Shown: positions 38,100 to 50,267 of the stretch, one piece after another
Layout of the letters: every line of letters starts with the position of its first letter
How positions within the stretch are numbered: the stretch's first letter is position 1
Origin: Clostridium sp.
GTDB lineage: Bacteria; Bacillota; Clostridia; Clostridiales; Clostridiaceae
Length of the DNA: 56,627 nucleotides
Assembly (NCBI RefSeq): GCF_018372875.1
Contig: NZ_JAHAIF010000015.1
Span: forward strand, 1 to 56,627
Direction of reading: 5' to 3'
The notes under the pieces: generated by a model
What the model saw: the letters and a program-made list of their open reading frames with translations, nothing else
The model's database searches: none
Told to the model about the DNA's origin: nothing
Translations under genes and position numbers: made by a program

Positions 38100-38903
38100 T
38101 TATTGAATATTCATATTTTCATCAATTTCACTTCTCATATTTCTTAATACTATAAAAGAATAAAGGAAGGTTCCAAGTACCCTTACAGAATCCAAATATA
38201 CATTAGGAACAATTATATTTAAAATAAGTATTAATATTGCTGGTAAAGTAGCTGCATATATAGCTAAAGAAAATAATTGAGAAAATCTTAACCCTAATTT
38301 AAATATAAAATTCGTTAATAATAACATTATACCTATTATTAATGCATCCATAATTAACGTCATAAATGTTTCAAGTATCGTAATTATAGGTATAATTACA
38401 TAAATAAATTTACTACTTAATCTTAGGGTTTCTACAATATTATCATTAGTAATAATCATACCACCTAAAAAGTCACTATATTTTGCTTGAGAAAATCCTA
38501 GCATTACTTCTGAATTTGTAACAATACCATCCTTTAATATAAGTATGTACGAATCTAAATGAACCGTTATATTTTTTAATTCCTCAGATTGACTAATATC
38601 CTTGTTCTCATCTAAATAAATTAATGTACTTCCATTTTCTATTTTTAGTGGTGAAGTAACTAAATCTAAAGTTCCATTTTCTATCTTAAACTTATATTTA
38701 TCATCTTCTAAAGTTTGTATAGCTAAATTTATATCCTTATTTAAAGTAAATGTTGTAGTTATACCTTTTATCCCACCCAAAATAATACTTAATATTAAAG
38801 CATATAATATTGCTTTTCCAACACCTTCTCTTATATAGTTTGGAAACTCTCTTATGTTATATATAGAATTTTTAAATTTCTCAAAAAAGCTTTTATTTTT
38901 CAT
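38100..38903 (-). CDS. DUF1189 membrane protein
   Basis: 267 residues. The N terminus has FFEKFKNSIYNIREFP, the typical DUF1189 opening, then one transmembrane helix (about 32-52), an extracytoplasmic domain of about 110 residues and three or four more helices (about 165-255). Function is unknown; relatives may be maltodextrin-linked or envelope proteins, but nothing here supports a role. The start at ATG 38903 follows GGAGGATATA; an ATG four codons earlier overlaps that site. Confidence 0.8.
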   Translation of the reverse strand: MKNKSFFEKFKNSIYNIREFPNYIREGVGKAILYALILSIILGGIKGITTTFTLNKDINLAIQTLEDDKYKFKIENGTLDLVTSPLKIENGSTLIYLDENKDISQSEELKNITVHLDSYILILKDGIVTNSEVMLGFSQAKYSDFLGGMIITNDNIVETLRLSSKFIYVIIPIITILETFMTLIMDALIIGIMLLLTNFIFKLGLRFSQLFSLAIYAATLPAILILILNIIVPNVYLDSVRVLGTFLYSFIVLRNMRSEIDENMNIQ

Positions 38904-39050
38904 TATATCCTCCATAATCTCAATATTAATTATAAATACATTCTACATCTTTATTAACACTTAATTCAACTAGTATCTATATATCCTATGATTAATATTA
39001 GTGTTTTTAGTCAATGATTATTATATATTGCATTATCAAGGAGGAGTTTT

Positions 39051-40220
39051 ATGTATAATAATAGCTCGCATTTATTTGTTAATAATAAACGTAATAAATC
39101 AAATTTTAAATTATATTTATCTATTCTACTTTTTGTATTAATTATAGCATCTGTAATTATATATGAGTTTTTTAGTTATAAATTATTAGTACGCAACTTT
39201 ACTTATTATTTTGATGAAAAGAAGTTTTCTAATGCAAATAATATTGTATTAACTACAGAAAACCTTAATCCATTTAAGGCTATCTTATTAGAAAAAGACC
39301 TTTCTCAATATTTTAACAATAAATTAGATTATTTATCTGAAGCTATTTCTGATGAGGAAATATCTTTAAATGATGCTCTTGACATAACTAAAGAAATATA
39401 TAGATATAACTTATCTTCTTCAGATAATACTACACTTTTTACTAATTCAGATAATGATGATTTTAATAAAGGCGTATCCCTATTTAATTCACAGCAATAT
39501 GCCAAGGCATATGATTCATTTAATAAAATTAATTCTAGTGACTCTGAATATAAAAACGCTCTATCCTATATGGATAAATGTAAAACAAATATAAAATCTG
39601 ACTTATTAAATCAAGTTGATTCATTATCTAGTAATCATTATTATACAAAGGCATTGGGCCTAATTGAAGATTTTAATTATATACTAGGAAATGATAATGA
39701 AATACTTGATAAAACTAATGAAATAAAAAATAGTAGAGCTAATTATCTAGCAAAACAAAATGAAGCTGCTCAAGCTGCTTCTGCATCTATTATCAACAAT
39801 ATATCAACTTCAAATATAAATGAATTAGTTATTGAAAGCTTGACTCCTTATTTAATTCATGTAGATTTAAATGCTCAAAAAACTTATATTTATAATGGAA
39901 AATTAAAAAATTGGAATCTAGAAAAGACTTTTACTTGCTCTACAGGTATAAAGGGAGAAGAAACTCCTCAAGGTGTTTATACTATCAAAGAAAAAGGACA
40001 ATGGTTCTTCTCTGAGCAATATAACCAAGGGGGAAAATACTGGGTTCAGTTCTTAGGGGACTACTTATTCCACTCACTTCCTTATAATAAAGAAAAAACA
40101 AATATAGTAGATCATACACTAGGAACTCCTGCATCTCATGGATGCATTAGATTAAAGGATGAAGATTCTAAATGGATATATGATAATATTCCAAAGGGTA
40201 CCAAGGTAATAATTAAATAA
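39051..40220 (+). CDS. Membrane-anchored L,D-transpeptidase (YkuD)
   Basis: 389 residues. A transmembrane anchor at about 21-43 is followed by an extracytoplasmic helical region with a TPR-like segment (FNKGVSLFNSQQYAKAYDSFNKI, about 139-165; written in part) and a C-terminal YkuD domain from about 262. The catalytic motif is SHGCIRL, with the cysteine about 27 residues from the end, and HSLPYN supplies the conserved histidine. Such enzymes make 3-3 peptidoglycan cross-links or attach proteins to the wall. AAGGAGGAG precedes the ATG. Single gene with its own terminator. Confidence 0.9.
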   Translation: MYNNSSHLFVNNKRNKSNFKLYLSILLFVLIIASVIIYEFFSYKLLVRNFTYYFDEKKFSNANNIVLTTENLNPFKAILLEKDLSQYFNNKLDYLSEAISDEEISLNDALDITKEIYRYNLSSSDNTTLFTNSDNDDFNKGVSLFNSQQYAKAYDSFNKINSSDSEYKNALSYMDKCKTNIKSDLLNQVDSLSSNHYYTKALGLIEDFNYILGNDNEILDKTNEIKNSRANYLAKQNEAAQAASASIINNISTSNINELVIESLTPYLIHVDLNAQKTYIYNGKLKNWNLEKTFTCSTGIKGEETPQGVYTIKEKGQWFFSEQYNQGGKYWVQFLGDYLFHSLPYNKEKTNIVDHTLGTPASHGCIRLKDEDSKWIYDNIPKGTKVIIK

Positions 40221-40297
40221 AAACTAGTTAATATTGTTTTTATAAGTATTACATGAGACCATAGAATTAATTAAACTTAAAGTATCTTAAGCTTAAC

Positions 40298-40342
40298 TTA
40301 CCTCAATGGATACCTTATAATATTCATTGAGGTAAATTTTTT
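40298..40342 (+). terminator. Hairpin between the transpeptidase gene and cca
   Basis: Stem TTACCTCAATG/CATTGAGGTAA (40298-40308, 40325-40335) followed by T6. It ends right before the cca ribosome site, so it terminates the upstream gene and could also attenuate cca. Confidence 0.75.
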
Positions 40343-40354
40343 AGGAGGAATAAT

Positions 40355-41563
40355 ATGAACTTTAATATTCCTAGCAATGTAAAATTAATTATAGACACAT
40401 TTTATAAGAATGGATATGAAGCTTTCATGGTAGGTGGATGTATTAGGGATTTACTTCTTAACAAAACTCCAACAGACTATGATATTGCTACTTCTGCTCC
40501 ACCAGATATTACACAGAAATTATTTTTAAAAACTATTCCTACTGGAATTAAACATGGGACTATTACAGTAATTATTAATGAAATACCATATGAAGTTACT
40601 ACATATAGAACAGAAGGAAAGTATATAGATAATAGACATCCTAATGAAGTAAACTTTGTTACTAATATAAAAGAAGATCTATCTAGAAGAGACTTTACTG
40701 TAAATGCATTTGCTTACAACTATAAGGCTGGTCTATTGGACTATTTTAATGGATTAAGTGATTTAGATAGTAAGCTAATAAAATGTGTGGGTGATCCAAA
40801 TACCCGTTTTAATGAAGATGCTTTAAGAATGCTTAGAGCTATAAGATTTAGTGCTCAATTAAATTTTAATATTGATAAAAAAACTTATTGTAGTATAAAG
40901 AACAACTATAAACTTATAAATAACATTAGTAAAGAAAGAATTAGAGATGAACTTGAAAAAATTTTACTATGTCATAATCCTATTAATGGATTAAATTATT
41001 TAAACGAAACTAAAATTTCTTCACTTATTTTCTCAAATATAGGTGAAGTTATTCAATTAAATAAAAATCTATCACTTTTACCCAAAGACATTTGTATAAG
41101 AATTAGTGGATTATTTAGAAATACTGATCCTGATAAAGTAAAACTATTATTGAAGGACCTTAGATTTAGCAATAATGAAATAAACAAAATATATTTATTT
41201 ATTAGTAACTATAAGTATATAAGTAATACTGCCTCTAAAATTGAAGTTAAAAATATTATTGCTAATGTTGGGAGAAATAACATTAATAATTTAATTAGTA
41301 TGTATGAAGTCTTAGAAGAAAAAAAGTTAGATAATTTTAAAAAACACTCTAATTATATAATTTCTAATAATGATACTCTGTATATAAAAGAACTTAATAT
41401 AAATGGTTCTATACTAAAAAGTAACCTTCAACTCAACTCTGGAAAAATACTTGGTGAAACCTTAAATTACTTATTAACTCTTGTTATTAATGAAACCATA
41501 AATAACGATACTACACTTCTTCTTGAAGAAGCAAAAAAATATATAAAAAAGGAGGTGGACTAG
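40355..41563 (+). CDS. cca: CCA tRNA nucleotidyltransferase
   Basis: 402-residue class II nucleotidyltransferase that adds or repairs the tRNA 3' CCA. Motifs in order: GGCIRDLLL (27-35), DYDIATSA, RTEG, RRDFTVNAFAY, and DALRMLRAIRFSAQL; the C-terminal RNA-binding region is helical. AGGAGG precedes the ATG, just after a hairpin. It converges with addA, and its stop codon lies in the shared stem at 41552-41582. All tRNA genes seen here already encode CCA, so repair is its likely main task. Confidence 0.92.
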   Translation: MNFNIPSNVKLIIDTFYKNGYEAFMVGGCIRDLLLNKTPTDYDIATSAPPDITQKLFLKTIPTGIKHGTITVIINEIPYEVTTYRTEGKYIDNRHPNEVNFVTNIKEDLSRRDFTVNAFAYNYKAGLLDYFNGLSDLDSKLIKCVGDPNTRFNEDALRMLRAIRFSAQLNFNIDKKTYCSIKNNYKLINNISKERIRDELEKILLCHNPINGLNYLNETKISSLIFSNIGEVIQLNKNLSLLPKDICIRISGLFRNTDPDKVKLLLKDLRFSNNEINKIYLFISNYKYISNTASKIEVKNIIANVGRNNINNLISMYEVLEEKKLDNFKKHSNYIISNNDTLYIKELNINGSILKSNLQLNSGKILGETLNYLLTLVINETINNDTTLLLEEAKKYIKKEVD

Positions 41564-41582
41564 ATATTTTCTAGTTCACCTC
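41546..41582 (-). terminator. addBA terminator overlapping the cca stop
   Basis: Twelve-bp stem (41552-41563 with 41571-41582) with a T run on the minus strand; it contains the stop codons of both convergent genes. Confidence 0.8.
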
Positions 41583-44500
41583 AACTAATATTTCCTTTTC
41601 TAAATAAAATGAATATAAGTAACATTCCTTTATCTTTGTCTTAGTTATTTTTTCTAAAGCTTCTTTATAATACTGAATTTGCATTTTATACTTATTTATT
41701 AACTCTTCTTCGTTACCTTGTTCAACATAGTCAGTCTTATAATCTAAAAGTATAACTTCATCTTCTTCATAAAAGAAACTATCAATAACACCTTGTAACC
41801 TAACTTTATCCCCTTCAACCTCTTTCGGTAAATCAGGATCTATTCTATGAACGTCTATTTCCGTATAGAATGGTAATTCTCTATATACTCTATCTCCCCT
41901 ATTATATGCCCTTAGCATTCTTTCCCCAAGTTTACTAACAAAAAACTTCTTAATCTTATATGGACTTATTACTCTATATTCTTCCTTACTAAGTAGTTCC
42001 ATATCAACAAACTCTTTTAATTGTTCTTTTATTTCTTCAACAGTGTTTACTCTACTTAAATCTACCTTCTGCATTACAAAGTGCATAGCTGTTCCCTTTT
42101 CAGCCCCTGTAAGACCTCTTTCCTCTTGTAAGAACTTAGGCTTTATATTACATATATCTTCTTTAAATAATTCTTCTGTATCTATTACAGGAATCTGTTC
42201 AAAATTCTTCTTTTTTAATTCAGAAACTGAGAAGTTACTTTTTATTAATGTAGATTCTCTAAATTTATATCTAAAATCTAATCTTCTTTCTATTTCCTTA
42301 TCCACAGATGAACAATCAAAATTTATCAACAGGTTCTCTTCATTAATTTCATCCACATCAGAATTTTTTTTATCCACAATTAAATCAGATTTAGTCCATG
42401 TTTTTACACTCCATGTGGATAAGTCATCTTTTATGCTTATGTCATTTACTCCAACTAACTCTCTTAAACTTTCACCATCTCTATGCTTACATATAGACAT
42501 ACCAATCCAATCTAAATAAGACTTACCCTTTAATACTTCTGATGGAAGTATTATATCCTTATCCAGAGCTGCTGCATTGCAACACTTAGTTATCCACTTT
42601 TCCAATCCATTAACAGCTCCAGTTATGATTAATTTTTCCTTAGCTCTAGTAAATGCAACATAAAGAATTCTTACTTCTTCTGATAATGTTTCAAGCCGTA
42701 TTCTCTGCTTTATTGCTTCTTTAGGTAAAGTTGGATAACTTACTCTCTTATCTAAATCAACAAGTTCTGGACCAAATCCTAGTTCTTCATGATATAAGAT
42801 ATTATTATTTAAATCCATTAAATTAAATTGCTTTCCTGATCCACATACAAATACTACTGGGAACTCAAGCCCTTTGCTTTTATGTATACTCATTATTCTA
42901 ACAACATCTTCATTTTCACCTAAAACCTTAGCACTTCCCATATCCCCTGAAGACTTTCTTAACTTATTGATAAAATTGATAAAATTAAATAATCCTTTAA
43001 AACTTGTTTGTTCATATTGCTTAGCTCTTTGAAAAAGAATTCTTAAATTAGCCTGTCTTAACACTCCATTTGGCATTGCTCCAACATATCCATAATAAGC
43101 AGTATCAGTATATAGATACCATATAAATTCATCTATTGGCGTATATATAGATTTCTTTCTCCATACATTTAATCTCTCTAAAAAAATATTACACTTTTCA
43201 ACAAGTTCCTTTTCACAATCAAATTCTTCATTTGATATAGATATTATATTCTCATAAAAGTATTTATCTTTATCTATTAATCTAATATTAGTAAGATCTT
43301 CAGCTGAAAAACTCATTATAGGTGATCTTAATAGAGCTATTAAAGGTATATCCTGCATAGGATTATCTATAACTTTAAGTAAAGACATTATAGTTCTTAT
43401 CTCTATTGATTCAAAATATCCTGACCCTGTATCTGCATAAACTGGTATTCCCTCGGCACCAAGTTCATCTAAAAATACTTCTGACCAGTTCTTTGTAGCC
43501 CTTAATAGTATAACTATATCCTTGTAAGTTACAGGTCTGTATTCTCCTGTTCCTTTATCTAATACCTTGAACACTTTTCCATCTTTATTACTTAATAACT
43601 CTTTTATTCTGTTAGCAACAATTCTAGCCTCTAGGTTTATGGCTCCTAAATCTTCCTCTTCATCAATTAATATTTCTTCCTCAACCTCTGTTGACTTATC
43701 CAATATATTTAATTCTATTTTTCCTCCAACTACATAGTTATCCTCTTCTGCTTCCCTATAACTAGCACCTAAATTCAAAGCTTCTTCATCGGTATACTCC
43801 AGCTCACCAACAACCCTGGACATTATCTCTTTAAAGATATAATTTACACCTTTAATTACTTCATCTCTACTTCTAAAGTTTTTATAAAGTTGAATTTTTA
43901 TATTTTTTCCTTGTTCTTTTGAATAAGTATTATACTTTTCAAGAAATAATTCTGGTTTTGCCTGTCTAAATCTATATATACTTTGCTTAACATCTCCAAC
44001 CATAAATACATTTGGATTATCACTATACTTTCTAGATACTAAATCTATAATCGCTTCTTGAACTGCATTTGAATCTTGATATTCATCTACTAATACTTCA
44101 TCAAAATATTCCTTAAAATTATCAGCAACCCCTGAGTTCTCACTAGTTAATATTTTTAAACATAAATGTTCTAAATCATTAAAATCTAAAGCTCCTCTTT
44201 CCTTTTTAGCATTAGAGAACTTATCTTGAAATTCTATCACTAAGTTAGATAGTGTTTTCATATAAGGATATGATGCTTTAACTGAATGCAACATTTCATC
44301 TGGAGTCATAGAGAATATCTCATCTCTTAACTTATTTATTTTCTTTTTAACGTCATCTCTTATAGCTTTTACTCTACTTTGAACATTCTCATCAGATACA
44401 TTGGCTTTCCTTACAGTTTTTAACTTTGAAAAGCTAGCTGAAGATAATCTATTATATATATTTTCTACTCCAGTACCTAAATGTTCATAAATCATCTGTA

Positions 44501-45275
44501 GCATTGTTATATCATCTCTAAAGGTATCTATATAAGGTTCTAGGCCACTAGTTTCTCCACATAACTCTAATGCCTTTTCCTCCATACTAATTAATCCTTG
44601 CAACTCAATAACTAAGTTTTCTATAAATACCTTCATCCATGAACTCTTATCTAGCTCTTCAATAGTACTTATATTAAATTCTTCACTCTTGTCTCTTAAC
44701 CATCTTTGAGGCCATGGTCCACTCATTGAGAATTTATATAAGTCTAATACTATATCTTTTAATTTATCATCACTTTTTGAATCACTATACGCTTCTACTA
44801 AGTCTAAAAACTCTTTATCATCATTTTCATATTTATCTTCAAATAATTCCTCTAATACTTCACTTCTTAATAACATTCCTTCTGTTTCATCTAATATTCT
44901 AAAGGCAGGGTCTAAATCAATTATATGAAAGTTATTTTTTATAACATCTAAACAAAAGGAATGCATTGTAGTTATATTAGCTCTACTTAATAATGTAAGT
45001 TGCTTTTGAAGGTTCCTTGAATTTGGAATTTTCTCTAACGCTTTTGTTATAGCTGATGCTATTCTTTCCCTCATTTCTGATGCAGCCGCACTAGTAAAGG
45101 TAACTACTAATAATCTATCTATATCTACTGGGCTCTCTTCATTTGTTATAATTCTTATTATTCTTTCAACTAATACAGCTGTTTTTCCTGAACCAGCTGC
45201 TGCTGCTATTAATAAGTTGCACTTTCTTGTCTCTATAGCCTTCTGCTGTTCTTCTGTCCACTTAGTTTCCCCCAT
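41571..45275 (-). CDS. addA: ATP-dependent helicase/nuclease AddA
   Basis: 1234-residue subunit of AddAB, which processes double-strand breaks for recombination. UvrD-type helicase motifs are clear: [15 protein letters not shown] near residue 23, [40 protein letters not shown] and [18 protein letters not shown]. The C-terminal RecB-like nuclease core has [10 protein letters not shown] and LLDYKTDYV. The start, behind AAAGGAGG, overlaps the end of addB by 14 bp. Confidence 0.96.
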   Translation of the reverse strand: MGETKWTEEQQKAIETRKCNLLIAAAAGSGKTAVLVERIIRIITNEESPVDIDRLLVVTFTSAAASEMRERIASAITKALEKIPNSRNLQKQLTLLSRANITTMHSFCLDVIKNNFHIIDLDPAFRILDETEGMLLRSEVLEELFEDKYENDDKEFLDLVEAYSDSKSDDKLKDIVLDLYKFSMSGPWPQRWLRDKSEEFNISTIEELDKSSWMKVFIENLVIELQGLISMEEKALELCGETSGLEPYIDTFRDDITMLQMIYEHLGTGVENIYNRLSSASFSKLKTVRKANVSDENVQSRVKAIRDDVKKKINKLRDEIFSMTPDEMLHSVKASYPYMKTLSNLVIEFQDKFSNAKKERGALDFNDLEHLCLKILTSENSGVADNFKEYFDEVLVDEYQDSNAVQEAIIDLVSRKYSDNPNVFMVGDVKQSIYRFRQAKPELFLEKYNTYSKEQGKNIKIQLYKNFRSRDEVIKGVNYIFKEIMSRVVGELEYTDEEALNLGASYREAEEDNYVVGGKIELNILDKSTEVEEEILIDEEEDLGAINLEARIVANRIKELLSNKDGKVFKVLDKGTGEYRPVTYKDIVILLRATKNWSEVFLDELGAEGIPVYADTGSGYFESIEIRTIMSLLKVIDNPMQDIPLIALLRSPIMSFSAEDLTNIRLIDKDKYFYENIISISNEEFDCEKELVEKCNIFLERLNVWRKKSIYTPIDEFIWYLYTDTAYYGYVGAMPNGVLRQANLRILFQRAKQYEQTSFKGLFNFINFINKLRKSSGDMGSAKVLGENEDVVRIMSIHKSKGLEFPVVFVCGSGKQFNLMDLNNNILYHEELGFGPELVDLDKRVSYPTLPKEAIKQRIRLETLSEEVRILYVAFTRAKEKLIITGAVNGLEKWITKCCNAAALDKDIILPSEVLKGKSYLDWIGMSICKHRDGESLRELVGVNDISIKDDLSTWSVKTWTKSDLIVDKKNSDVDEINEENLLINFDCSSVDKEIERRLDFRYKFRESTLIKSNFSVSELKKKNFEQIPVIDTEELFKEDICNIKPKFLQEERGLTGAEKGTAMHFVMQKVDLSRVNTVEEIKEQLKEFVDMELLSKEEYRVISPYKIKKFFVSKLGERMLRAYNRGDRVYRELPFYTEIDVHRIDPDLPKEVEGDKVRLQGVIDSFFYEEDEVILLDYKTDYVEQGNEEELINKYKMQIQYYKEALEKITKTKIKECYLYSFYLEKEILVEVN

Positions 45276-48200
45276 CCTCTGAACCTCCTTTAACCTTTTC
45301 TATCATGTCATTCCATATTTCTTTATCATCTTTCTTTAAAACAAGTTTATATTTATTATCTTTTATACTAGTATCAAATTGACATATAGCTGAATAATCA
45401 CAGTAATCACAATAAGCAGTTCTTTGATTCTTACATGGCTCTATTCTTATTTTCCCACTTAACATATCCTCACATAGCTCAATCATCTTAAAATTAACGT
45501 ATTCTCTTAATATGTTAAATTGCTCTTCAGTAATTACTGAACTATTTGATGAAAAATCTCCATCCTTTTTAAATGTGGCTGGTATTACTAACGAATATGT
45601 CTCCATATCATTATCCATAGCTTTTACCAATTCAGCATCCTTTAAAAGTAACCCATTCATCTTTAGCTTATCTAATACTTGTTTTCTTATCTCCTCATCT
45701 TGAAGCTCTGACTTACTTTTTATAATAGGATCATCAATTTTAAAATATAATATTGCCCCTGGCATAGCTTGAGTATGAAGTATATATTGTGAATTCTTAA
45801 GAATCGCATCTAAATAAACTAATAACTGAATTTGTAATCCATAATATAATTCATTTAAATCGAATTTCTTAGAACCTGATTTATAATCTATTACTCTTAT
45901 ATAAGTGTTTCCATTAAGATCTAAACTATCTATTCTATCTATTCTTCCAGTGAGATATACATCTTCTCCTGAAGGTAGTTCTAGCTTAATTGGAGCTCCA
46001 TCTCTTAAATTACCAAACTGAAATTCATTACTAAATATCTCAAATTGTCCTTTCCTCATTTGTTCAGCTAAAACTGATACAGACTTTGCTATAACTCTTT
46101 TAAACCTATTAGTAAAATACTTATATTTTTTACTACTATTAAGTATAGAATTGCTATCTTCAATAAGCTTTCTTTCTATTAAATCAGATACTATACTTCT
46201 ACACCTTTCAGAGTTTAATTCTGACCAAGATATTCTTTCTCTCTTAACCTTATTAGTGAACTCATCCAAAATTTCATGCATAAAAGACCCTAAATCTGGA
46301 GCTGAAAATTCATATACCTTTCTATCTCTAGCTTTAAGACCATATTTTATAAAATATGAAAATGGACATTCTGCATAATTTTCTAATCTTGAAACACTAA
46401 ATAATAACCTACCATCTTTTATGCTATATAACTTCTTAAGCTTTTCTCTAGCTACTACTTCTCCATCATTAGAATATTTTAACCCTTCAAGTATATTTCC
46501 TGACTTATTATAGAACTCTTCCTTATCTTTATACCAACAATATACATCTTTCCAATAAGCCTCTACCTCTTCATTCTCATAGTTTCTTCTTAAGGCTAAT
46601 ATTAATTCATTAAATGTTGGTATTGGAGCAGTAACTTTACTATACTTATCTGCTTTTTCCTTTAAATTAAATAAATCACTTTCTTCTACTAACTTAGGAA
46701 AAATCCTCTTTAATCTTGGTATTACAATAGATGATCTCAATGACTTTCCTTCAAAGTCAGCCATAGGATAACTTATCATTAAGTAGTCACTAGCTAAGGT
46801 TAATGCAGTGTATACCATATACTGTTCTTCAAAGACTTTGGCCCTAGTACTTGATGATAATTCTATGCCATTTTCTTTAAGTAAATCTCTATCCCTATCA
46901 GATAAAATACCTTCATCCTTATTTGCTGCTGGTAATATCCCGTCATTAACTCCAACTATAAATAGTACTTTTACATTTCTACCCTTTATTCTTGCTATAT
47001 CTCCTATATTTACTTGATCTAATGCTATTGGTATTATCCCTATCTCTTTATTTTGAAAACCTGCATTTAAGATCTTATAGAATTCATTTATTGTAATTAA
47101 ATCGTTCCCTATAACATCAACTGCCTGATCTAATATATCTATCACTATTTCTGATACTTGTTGGTACTCCATAACCTTACCTTGCATACCATATTCATCA
47201 AATTCACTTATCCATTCTTCTATCCTATTAAAACAATTTAGTTCAACTAAGAACTCGTAAATAGCAGTACATATTGCTTTTACACTCTTATTGCTTCTTA
47301 TTTTAGAATGTAGGTTAATTAATGGTTCTCTAACCTTAATCATAACTTTTATAGGATCTATTTCATCATTATCTTCTTCTGATATACTTAATTCATTTGT
47401 CCACTTAAATCCCTTTATCCCATTAGCAAGCACATAGTTTTCTAAAATATCTATTTCATGTCTATCAATGTTAACTAAACCACTCTTCAGATATTTAAAT
47501 ACACTTTCATATGACCAATTTCTGATCATAACTTCTATTGATGATAATATAAGAACGATTAATGGATTGCTTAATATATCAATCTTTTTATCTAAGAAAA
47601 ATGGTATATCATATTCATTAAATATAACTGCAGCTATTTTTTCATAATCATCTATATTTCTACACACAACTGAAATATCTCTAAATCTATATCCCTTATC
47701 TCTTACAAAGCTTAATATTTCCTTTGCTACATTCTCAACTTCATCATAAGAATTATTTGCTTTATACAAACGTATAGTATTTACATCTTGCTTATAACCT
47801 TTAAACGGATACGTAAAAAAATACTTTTCAAGGTGCTTTAACTCATCATTATATTTAAACCTATTATTTTTATTATTATTTAAATTAACTGGCTTTTCAT
47901 ATCCTATATGTTCATCCCTCATCATATTAAGTATTCTTAATTCTGTTGTTTTTAATGAATTAAATATATCAGTTACTTCACTACCATCACCACTGCTAAC
48001 TTCATCCATACAAAGAGCTATATTTACCCCTTTACACCTTTTAGCTAATACTTTTATTACCTCCATCTGCTGAGGAGTAAATGTAGTAAATTCATCTATC
48101 CATATCTCTGCGTCATCATATAACCCACAACTACTTAACTTATTCGCTAAGTATGTTAACTCATCATCAGTATCAATTAAGTTTTCTGAAATACTTAAGT

Positions 48201-48696
48201 CAAATTTCTCAAATATATTAGCTAAATCTGTTAACTTTGATTGTAATTCCTCATCATCTACCTTGGTTATTCCTTCTCTTAATACACCTGGAGTAACATT
48301 ATACTTCTTAAATTCAGTTATTGTATCTGATATTATATCTGTAAACCCCTGCTCTTTCGAAATTCTATTAAAATATTGAAGGTCTTCTTCACTTTCTTGC
48401 AATATTTTATGAATAAGCATGCTTTTTCCAGAATCCCTCATTCTGCCATGAACTCTTCCACCACATTCTTCGAAAACTCTTTGAGCCATAGTTTTAAAAC
48501 TTAAAACTTGAGCTCTTAATAAACCTTCTTCACCTACATCTTTTAATAACATAGTTTCTCTTTGAAATGTATATTGTTCAGGTACTAAGTAAATTAATCT
48601 ATTACTATTATTATCATTTAGCCTATTCTTTATTGAATTTAAACAATATGTACTTTTTCCGCTTCCTGCCCTGCCATAAATAAATCTTATTCCCAT
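45262..48696 (-). CDS. addB: ATP-dependent nuclease AddB (Fe-S)
   Basis: 1144-residue partner of AddA. The N-terminal Walker A is [11 protein letters not shown] (8-18). The inactive-helicase region fills the middle, and the C-terminal nuclease has GRIDRID and [12 protein letters not shown]. Cysteines for the 4Fe-4S staple are AECPFSYF (near 786) and the C-terminal [17 protein letters not shown] precedes the ATG. First gene of addBA. Confidence 0.95.
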   Translation of the reverse strand: MGIRFIYGRAGSGKSTYCLNSIKNRLNDNNSNRLIYLVPEQYTFQRETMLLKDVGEEGLLRAQVLSFKTMAQRVFEECGGRVHGRMRDSGKSMLIHKILQESEEDLQYFNRISKEQGFTDIISDTITEFKKYNVTPGVLREGITKVDDEELQSKLTDLANIFEKFDLSISENLIDTDDELTYLANKLSSCGLYDDAEIWIDEFTTFTPQQMEVIKVLAKRCKGVNIALCMDEVSSGDGSEVTDIFNSLKTTELRILNMMRDEHIGYEKPVNLNNNKNNRFKYNDELKHLEKYFFTYPFKGYKQDVNTIRLYKANNSYDEVENVAKEILSFVRDKGYRFRDISVVCRNIDDYEKIAAVIFNEYDIPFFLDKKIDILSNPLIVLILSSIEVMIRNWSYESVFKYLKSGLVNIDRHEIDILENYVLANGIKGFKWTNELSISEEDNDEIDPIKVMIKVREPLINLHSKIRSNKSVKAICTAIYEFLVELNCFNRIEEWISEFDEYGMQGKVMEYQQVSEIVIDILDQAVDVIGNDLITINEFYKILNAGFQNKEIGIIPIALDQVNIGDIARIKGRNVKVLFIVGVNDGILPAANKDEGILSDRDRDLLKENGIELSSSTRAKVFEEQYMVYTALTLASDYLMISYPMADFEGKSLRSSIVIPRLKRIFPKLVEESDLFNLKEKADKYSKVTAPIPTFNELILALRRNYENEEVEAYWKDVYCWYKDKEEFYNKSGNILEGLKYSNDGEVVAREKLKKLYSIKDGRLLFSVSRLENYAECPFSYFIKYGLKARDRKVYEFSAPDLGSFMHEILDEFTNKVKRERISWSELNSERCRSIVSDLIERKLIEDSNSILNSSKKYKYFTNRFKRVIAKSVSVLAEQMRKGQFEIFSNEFQFGNLRDGAPIKLELPSGEDVYLTGRIDRIDSLDLNGNTYIRVIDYKSGSKKFDLNELYYGLQIQLLVYLDAILKNSQYILHTQAMPGAILYFKIDDPIIKSKSELQDEEIRKQVLDKLKMNGLLLKDAELVKAMDNDMETYSLVIPATFKKDGDFSSNSSVITEEQFNILREYVNFKMIELCEDMLSGKIRIEPCKNQRTAYCDYCDYSAICQFDTSIKDNKYKLVLKKDDKEIWNDMIEKVKGGSEDGGN

Positions 48697-48774
48697 ACTT
48701 TTTACTCCTATAAGAATTTAATCTCTTCTTTTTAATACTTTCCCTATATTTCTATTTTATAAGTATTATAAATA

Positions 48775-48804
48775 TAAAAAAAGAGTATCTTTGTTAGATA
48801 CTCT
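48775..48804 (-). terminator. Terminator of the serine hydrolase gene
   Basis: Nine-bp perfect stem AGAGTATCT/AGATACTCT with a minus-strand T run. Confidence 0.82.
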
Positions 48805-49789
48805 AATTAACTTCTTCTAAATCTATACCATACTCATTTTTATACGCTTCTTTTAATAATTTAACTTGCTCATCAGTACTTATTTTTAAATCATATATTG
48901 TCTTTGAAAGCTTGGCTATAGGTTCAGTATTAATAGATTGCGTATAAACAGATAATGAATATGGTCTTTCTAAATATACTATTCCTGTATCATGTGTATA
49001 TTCGTTATAATTTCCTACTTTATGAGCTACTACCTTATAAGGTATATACTTATCTAATCTATCATGAAAGATAGTATTTTTCATGTATTCTATTATAGTG
49101 TCATAAAGTGGATTATTATCTGGATTATCATATAATCTCTTCAATATTATCCCTTGTTGTTTTGCTGTTAAATTATTTATTTCATCATTTCTAGGCTCAC
49201 CAGTTATTCTTAATACATACGAACTTATTGGTTCACAGGTCTTTTTTAACATCTGTGTAGCTATATTATCAGAATAAATTATAGCTAATTCAATAAGCTT
49301 AGAAACCTCTACCTCTGTTTTACCAGCAAGCACATAATCTTGAAGTATCCCAGCTCCTCCTTCATATTCTTCAGATGTATAAAGTACTGTATCAGTTTCT
49401 TTTAATTCTCCTCTCTGTATTGTATCTGCAACATTCATAACAAGTGCCACTTTAATTGTACTTGCTGCAGTGAAATATTTATTTTCATTGTAAGCTATAA
49501 CTTGTCCACTTATTAAATCCTCATAATAAACTCCATAACTATTCGATTCATTTACCATATTATTTATAGCTTCCTCTATAGCATAATTTTCATTATCATA
49601 TATTCCTTTAATTTGTTTATTTAACTCTATTATTTTTTCATTCTTAACTTTTAATTTTTCTCGTTCAGCTGCCTTTGTTGTAATTACATTAGATACCCAA
49701 GTAAATCCAACGCTAGAAATTATGATAATCATCATAATTACTATAGCCACTTTCTTCTTCTTTACATTATTCTTTATTTCACCTCTCAT
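48803..49789 (-). CDS. Class A beta-lactamase-like serine hydrolase, membrane-anchored
   Basis: 328 residues. A basic start and one hydrophobic helix (about 13-30) give a membrane anchor or uncleaved signal, without a lipobox. The penicillin-recognising motifs are present: STIK (SxxK), YSDN (SDN) and HKVG (KTG-like). The Glu of the omega loop (E166 in class A enzymes) is not evident: the segment there reads GEPRNDEINNLT. It is therefore more likely a peptidoglycan or ester hydrolase than a resistance enzyme. GGGGG precedes the ATG. Single gene. Confidence 0.8.
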   Translation of the reverse strand: MRGEIKNNVKKKKVAIVIMMIIIISSVGFTWVSNVITTKAAEREKLKVKNEKIIELNKQIKGIYDNENYAIEEAINNMVNESNSYGVYYEDLISGQVIAYNENKYFTAASTIKVALVMNVADTIQRGELKETDTVLYTSEEYEGGAGILQDYVLAGKTEVEVSKLIELAIIYSDNIATQMLKKTCEPISSYVLRITGEPRNDEINNLTAKQQGIILKRLYDNPDNNPLYDTIIEYMKNTIFHDRLDKYIPYKVVAHKVGNYNEYTHDTGIVYLERPYSLSVYTQSINTEPIAKLSKTIYDLKISTDEQVKLLKEAYKNEYGIDLEEVN

Positions 49790-49885
49790 TTTATCCCCCT
49801 AAAGTTTATCAATACAATATAAATTGTAACATATATAATTTTATGAACAAATAAAATTTGTTACCTTTTTGTAATATTTTTAATA

Positions 49886-49917
49886 TAAAAAAAAAGCATC
49901 TAACTTTTGTTAGATGC
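49886..49917 (-). terminator. Terminator of the tRNA-Ser pair
   Basis: Perfect stem GCATCTAAC/GTTAGATGC with a minus-strand T run of nine. Confidence 0.82.
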
Positions 49918-49921
49918 CTTT

Positions 49922-50012
49922 TGGCGGAGAATCCGGGATTTGAACCCGGGCGCCAGTTGCCCAGCCTACGCCCTTAGCAGGGGCGCCTCTTCAGCCACTT
50001 GAGTAATTCTCC
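49922..50012 (-). tRNA. tRNA-Ser(GCU)
   Basis: 91 nt with encoded CCA and the long variable arm of class II tRNAs. Acceptor GGAGAAT pairs with ATTCTCC; anticodon loop CTGCTAA gives GCU. Confidence 0.95.
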
Positions 50013-50037
50013 ATGTGCCTTCTATATAAAAATATAA

Positions 50038-50128
50038 TGGCGGAGAGACAGGGATTCGAACCCTGGGTACCCGTGAAGGTACGCCGGTTTTCAAGACCGG
50101 TGCCTTAAACCAACTCGACCATCTCTCC
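50038..50128 (-). tRNA. tRNA-Ser(UGA), copy 1
   Basis: 91 nt with encoded CCA and long variable arm. Acceptor GGAGAGA/TCTCTCC; anticodon loop CTTGAAA gives UGA. Identical in sequence to the gene at 51115-51205. Confidence 0.95.
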
Positions 50129-50267
50129 ATAACTTACAGATGCTATTATATCAACCATACAATATATTGTCAACAGATTATTTAAAATTAAATTATATTT
50201 TTATAGATTATTTTAAAATAATTAATTTATATTATATAATAAAGTATCTTTTATTAGGAGGTAAAGT

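Noticed and set aside
42043..42519. 158-codon plus-strand frame within addA
   Set aside because: Shadow of addA codon usage; no ribosome site.
48803..49789. Antibiotic-resistance beta-lactamase
   Set aside because: The omega-loop glutamate is not evident and the context is housekeeping, so a resistance call is unsupported.
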